Positions 61,418 to 64,000 of a stretch of DNA of 64,000 nt are shown here, piece by piece. The stretch is from Cellulomonas sp. NS3 (GTDB lineage: Bacteria; Actinomycetota; Actinomycetes; Actinomycetales; Cellulomonadaceae). Both the position numbers and the translations under genes were made by a program. The first letter of the stretch is position 1, and each line of letters starts with the position of its first letter. The stretch lies in the NCBI RefSeq assembly GCF_024757985.1, contig NZ_CP103289.1:1054001-1118000 (forward strand), read 5' to 3'. The notes under the pieces are model-generated. The model saw only the letters and a list, made by a program, of their open reading frames with translations. It searched no databases and was not told where the DNA came from.

Positions 61418-61726
61418 ATGGCGGGACAGAAGATCCGCATCCGGCTCAAGTCCTACGACCACGAGGTCATCGACAGCTCGGCGCGCAAGATCGTCGACAC
61501 GGTGACGCGCGCTGGTGCGACGGTCGTGGGTCCGGTGCCGCTGCCGACGGAGAAGAACGTCTTCTGCGTCATCCGGTCGCCTCACAAGTACAAGGACAGC
61601 CGCGAGCACTTCGAGATGCGCACGCACAAGCGGCTCATCGACATCATCGATCCCACGCCGAAGGCGGTCGACTCGCTCATGCGTCTCGACCTGCCCGCGG
61701 ACGTGAACATCGAGATCAAGCTCTGA
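61418..61726 (+). CDS. rpsJ: 30S ribosomal protein S10
   Basis: S10 (NusE) of 102 residues: [39 protein letters not shown] and the ending [12 protein letters not shown]. Part of the 30S subunit and of antitermination complexes with NusB. ATG 61418. Confidence 0.98.
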   Translation: MAGQKIRIRLKSYDHEVIDSSARKIVDTVTRAGATVVGPVPLPTEKNVFCVIRSPHKYKDSREHFEMRTHKRLIDIIDPTPKAVDSLMRLDLPADVNIEIKL

Positions 61727-61748
61727 CGCTGGGAAGGAACTGATCTCT

Positions 61749-62408
61749 ATGACTACCCAGCAGAACGCGCGCCCCGTCACGGCGCTGCTCGGCACCAAGC
61801 TCGGCATGACGCAGGTCTGGGACGCCAACGGGCGTCTCGTCCCCGTCACCGTGCTGCAGGTCGGCACCAACGTCGTGACCCAGGTCCGCTCCGCTGACAC
61901 GGACGGCTACGCCGCGGTCCAGCTGGCCTACGGCCAGATCGACCCGCGCAAGGTGAGCCAGCCGCTGAAGGGCCACTTCGAGAAGGCCGGGGTCACCCCC
62001 CGCCGGCACGTGGCCGAGATCCGCACGCCGGACGCCGCCGAGTACACGCTCGGCCAGGAGATCACCGCGGCGGCCTTCGAGGCCGGCACGAAGGTCGACG
62101 TCATCGGCACCACCAAGGGCAAGGGCACCGCGGGCGTCATGAAGCGTCACGGCTTCCACGGCGTCTCGGCCTCCCACGGCTCGCACCGCAACCACCGCAA
62201 GCCCGGCTCGATCGGTGGCGCCTCGACGCCGTCGCGCGTCTTCAAGGGCATGCGCATGGCCGGCCGCATGGGCGTCGACCGTCAGACGACCCAGAACCTC
62301 ACCGTGCACGCGATCGACGCCGAGAGGGGCCTGGTGCTCGTCAAGGGCGCCGTTCCCGGCCCCAAGGGCGGCGTCGTCGTCGTGCGCTCCGCCGCGAAGG
62401 GGGCATGA
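61749..62408 (+). CDS. rplC: 50S ribosomal protein L3
   Basis: L3 of 219 residues near the peptidyl-transferase centre: [28 protein letters not shown] and [20 protein letters not shown] with its basic loop. ATG 61749 after GGGAAGGA. Confidence 0.98.
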   Translation: MTTQQNARPVTALLGTKLGMTQVWDANGRLVPVTVLQVGTNVVTQVRSADTDGYAAVQLAYGQIDPRKVSQPLKGHFEKAGVTPRRHVAEIRTPDAAEYTLGQEITAAAFEAGTKVDVIGTTKGKGTAGVMKRHGFHGVSASHGSHRNHRKPGSIGGASTPSRVFKGMRMAGRMGVDRQTTQNLTVHAIDAERGLVLVKGAVPGPKGGVVVVRSAAKGA

Positions 62409-62412
62409 GCTC

Positions 62413-63108
62413 ATGTCTGAGACCCTCACCGTGGACGTCCTGAACGCCGACGGCAAGAAGGCCGGCACCGCCGACCTGCCCGCCGAGGTCTTCGACGTCC
62501 AGACGAACGTCCCGCTGATCCACCAGGTCGTCGTCGCGCAGCTCGCTGCGGCGCGCCAGGGCACGCACTCCACGAAGACTCGTGGAGAGGTCCGTGGTGG
62601 CGGCAAGAAGCCCTACAAGCAGAAGGGCACCGGCCGCGCCCGTCAGGGCTCGACCCGCGCCCCGCAGTTCGCCGGTGGTGGCGTCGTCCACGGCCCGCAG
62701 CCGCGCGACTACTCCCAGCGGACCCCGAAGAAGATGAAGGCCGCGGCGCTCCGCGGTGCTCTCTCGGACCGCGCCCGCGCCGGTCGCGTGCACGTCGTCT
62801 CCGGCTTCGCGCCGGGTGCCGCGCCGTCGACCAAGTCCGCCCTGCAGGTTCTCGCGAACCTCTCGGGCCGCAAGAACGTCCTCGTCGTGGTCGAGCGCCA
62901 GGACGAGATCACCTGGAAGTCGCTGCGCAACGTCGAGCGGGTGCACCTGCTGGTCGCGGACCAGCTCAACACCTACGACGTGCTGATCTCGGACGACGTC
63001 GTCTTCACGCAGGGCGCGCTCGACGCGTTCCTCGCCGGCCCGGCCAAGGGCCGGGGCGCAACTGCGGTGGCCACGGAGTCCGAGGCTGCTGAGGAGGAGA
63101 CGAAGTGA
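62413..63108 (+). CDS. rplD: 50S ribosomal protein L4
   Basis: L4 of 231 residues, lining the exit tunnel and regulating the S10 operon in other bacteria. [20 protein letters not shown] is the extended loop; [18 protein letters not shown] and a [15 protein letters not shown] acidic end follow. ATG 62413, four bases after rplC. Confidence 0.98.
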   Translation: MSETLTVDVLNADGKKAGTADLPAEVFDVQTNVPLIHQVVVAQLAAARQGTHSTKTRGEVRGGGKKPYKQKGTGRARQGSTRAPQFAGGGVVHGPQPRDYSQRTPKKMKAAALRGALSDRARAGRVHVVSGFAPGAAPSTKSALQVLANLSGRKNVLVVVERQDEITWKSLRNVERVHLLVADQLNTYDVLISDDVVFTQGALDAFLAGPAKGRGATAVATESEAAEEETK

Positions 63109-63407
63109 CCGCCGTCGCCAAGGACCCCCGCGACATCCTGCTCGCTCCGGTCGTCTCGGAGAAGAGCTACGGGCTGCTCGACGAGGGCAAGTACACGTTC
63201 ATCGTGGACCCGCGCGCGAACAAGACCGAGATCAAGATCGCGATCGAGCAGATCTTCTCGGTCAAGGTCGCCTCGGTGAACACGATCAACCGCAAGGGCA
63301 AGGCGCGCCGCACGAAGTTCGGCATCGGGCGCCGCAAGGACACCAAGCGGGCGATCGTCACCCTTCGCGAGGGCACCATCGACATCTTCGGCGGACCGGT
63401 CGGCTGA
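63105..63407 (+). CDS. rplW: 50S ribosomal protein L23
   Basis: L23 of 100 residues, docking site of trigger factor and [24 protein letters not shown] and [20 protein letters not shown] are standard. GTG overlaps the rplD stop by four bases. Confidence 0.97.
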   Translation: MTAVAKDPRDILLAPVVSEKSYGLLDEGKYTFIVDPRANKTEIKIAIEQIFSVKVASVNTINRKGKARRTKFGIGRRKDTKRAIVTLREGTIDIFGGPVG

Positions 63408-63441
63408 CGCCGTCCTGAGAGCAGATTGAGGACAGATCCCC

Positions 63442-64000
<559 letters not shown>

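Overview
This is a chromosomal stretch from a very GC-rich actinobacterium. The stop-to-stop open antisense frames, GTG/TTG starts, a MurB/HadAB/tRNA-Trp-secE-nusG-rplKA/rplJL/rpoBC/str/S10 gene order, an L33-hadA-hadB block, and a long acidic NusG N-terminus all fit Micrococcales. The starch-degrading enzyme, sugar-type LacI regulator and secreted proteins suggest a Cellulomonas-like polysaccharide degrader, but the genus is an inference. There are no rRNA genes, insertion sequences, prophage genes or CRISPR arrays.

Layout. 1-4.6 kb: end of nuoN, a long-chain polyprenyl diphosphate synthase (menaquinone side chain), an RDD-FHA membrane protein and a PP2C phosphatase. 4.5-14 kb: a mixed region with a RarD-type permease, a secreted GH13 alpha-amylase with starch-binding domain under a promoter carrying TTGCAG repeats, a secreted beta-propeller protein, FprA-type reductase, a relic of an amino-acid ABC ATPase, HtpX, an FAD amine oxidase and YajQ. 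14.2-16.9 kb: tRNA-Tyr, a lipoprotein, tRNA-Thr, tRNA-Met, rpmG, hadA, hadB. 17-22.8 kb: a Tat-exported protein, a LacI regulator and two tandem MFS permeases sit between hadB and murB, probably a sugar-responsive insert. 22.8-36 kb: murB, a small secreted protein, an ECF sigma with its CU044_5270-like partner, adenosine deaminase, an OmpR-type two-component system coupled to a Pro/Ala-rich membrane protein, a four-gene ABC/NarL two-component operon, and an aspartate aminotransferase.

36.2-64 kb is the transcription and translation backbone: tRNA-Trp, secE, nusG, rplK, rplA; then rplJ, rplL, rpoB, rpoC, rpsL, rpsG, fusA, tuf, rpsJ, rplC, rplD, rplW and the start of rplB. Intrinsic terminators or promoters can be seen at most operon boundaries (after rplA, rplL, rpoC, tuf; before rplJ, rpoB, rpsL, rpsJ).

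The most unusual part is 39.4-46.5 kb, an accessory island wedged between rplA and rplJ. A divergent promoter region separates a leftward pair (a trypsin-like protease ending in 23 PFTE tetrapeptides, followed by a degenerate aminoglycoside-phosphotransferase-like protein with hexapeptide repeats) from a rightward, translationally coupled trio (a sigma-70 family factor, a small protein with a carboxypeptidase-regulatory-like end, and a CHAT-domain caspase-like peptidase). The combination of two peptidases with a dedicated sigma factor looks like a regulated proteolytic or conflict/stress system and is the best candidate for an undescribed system here.
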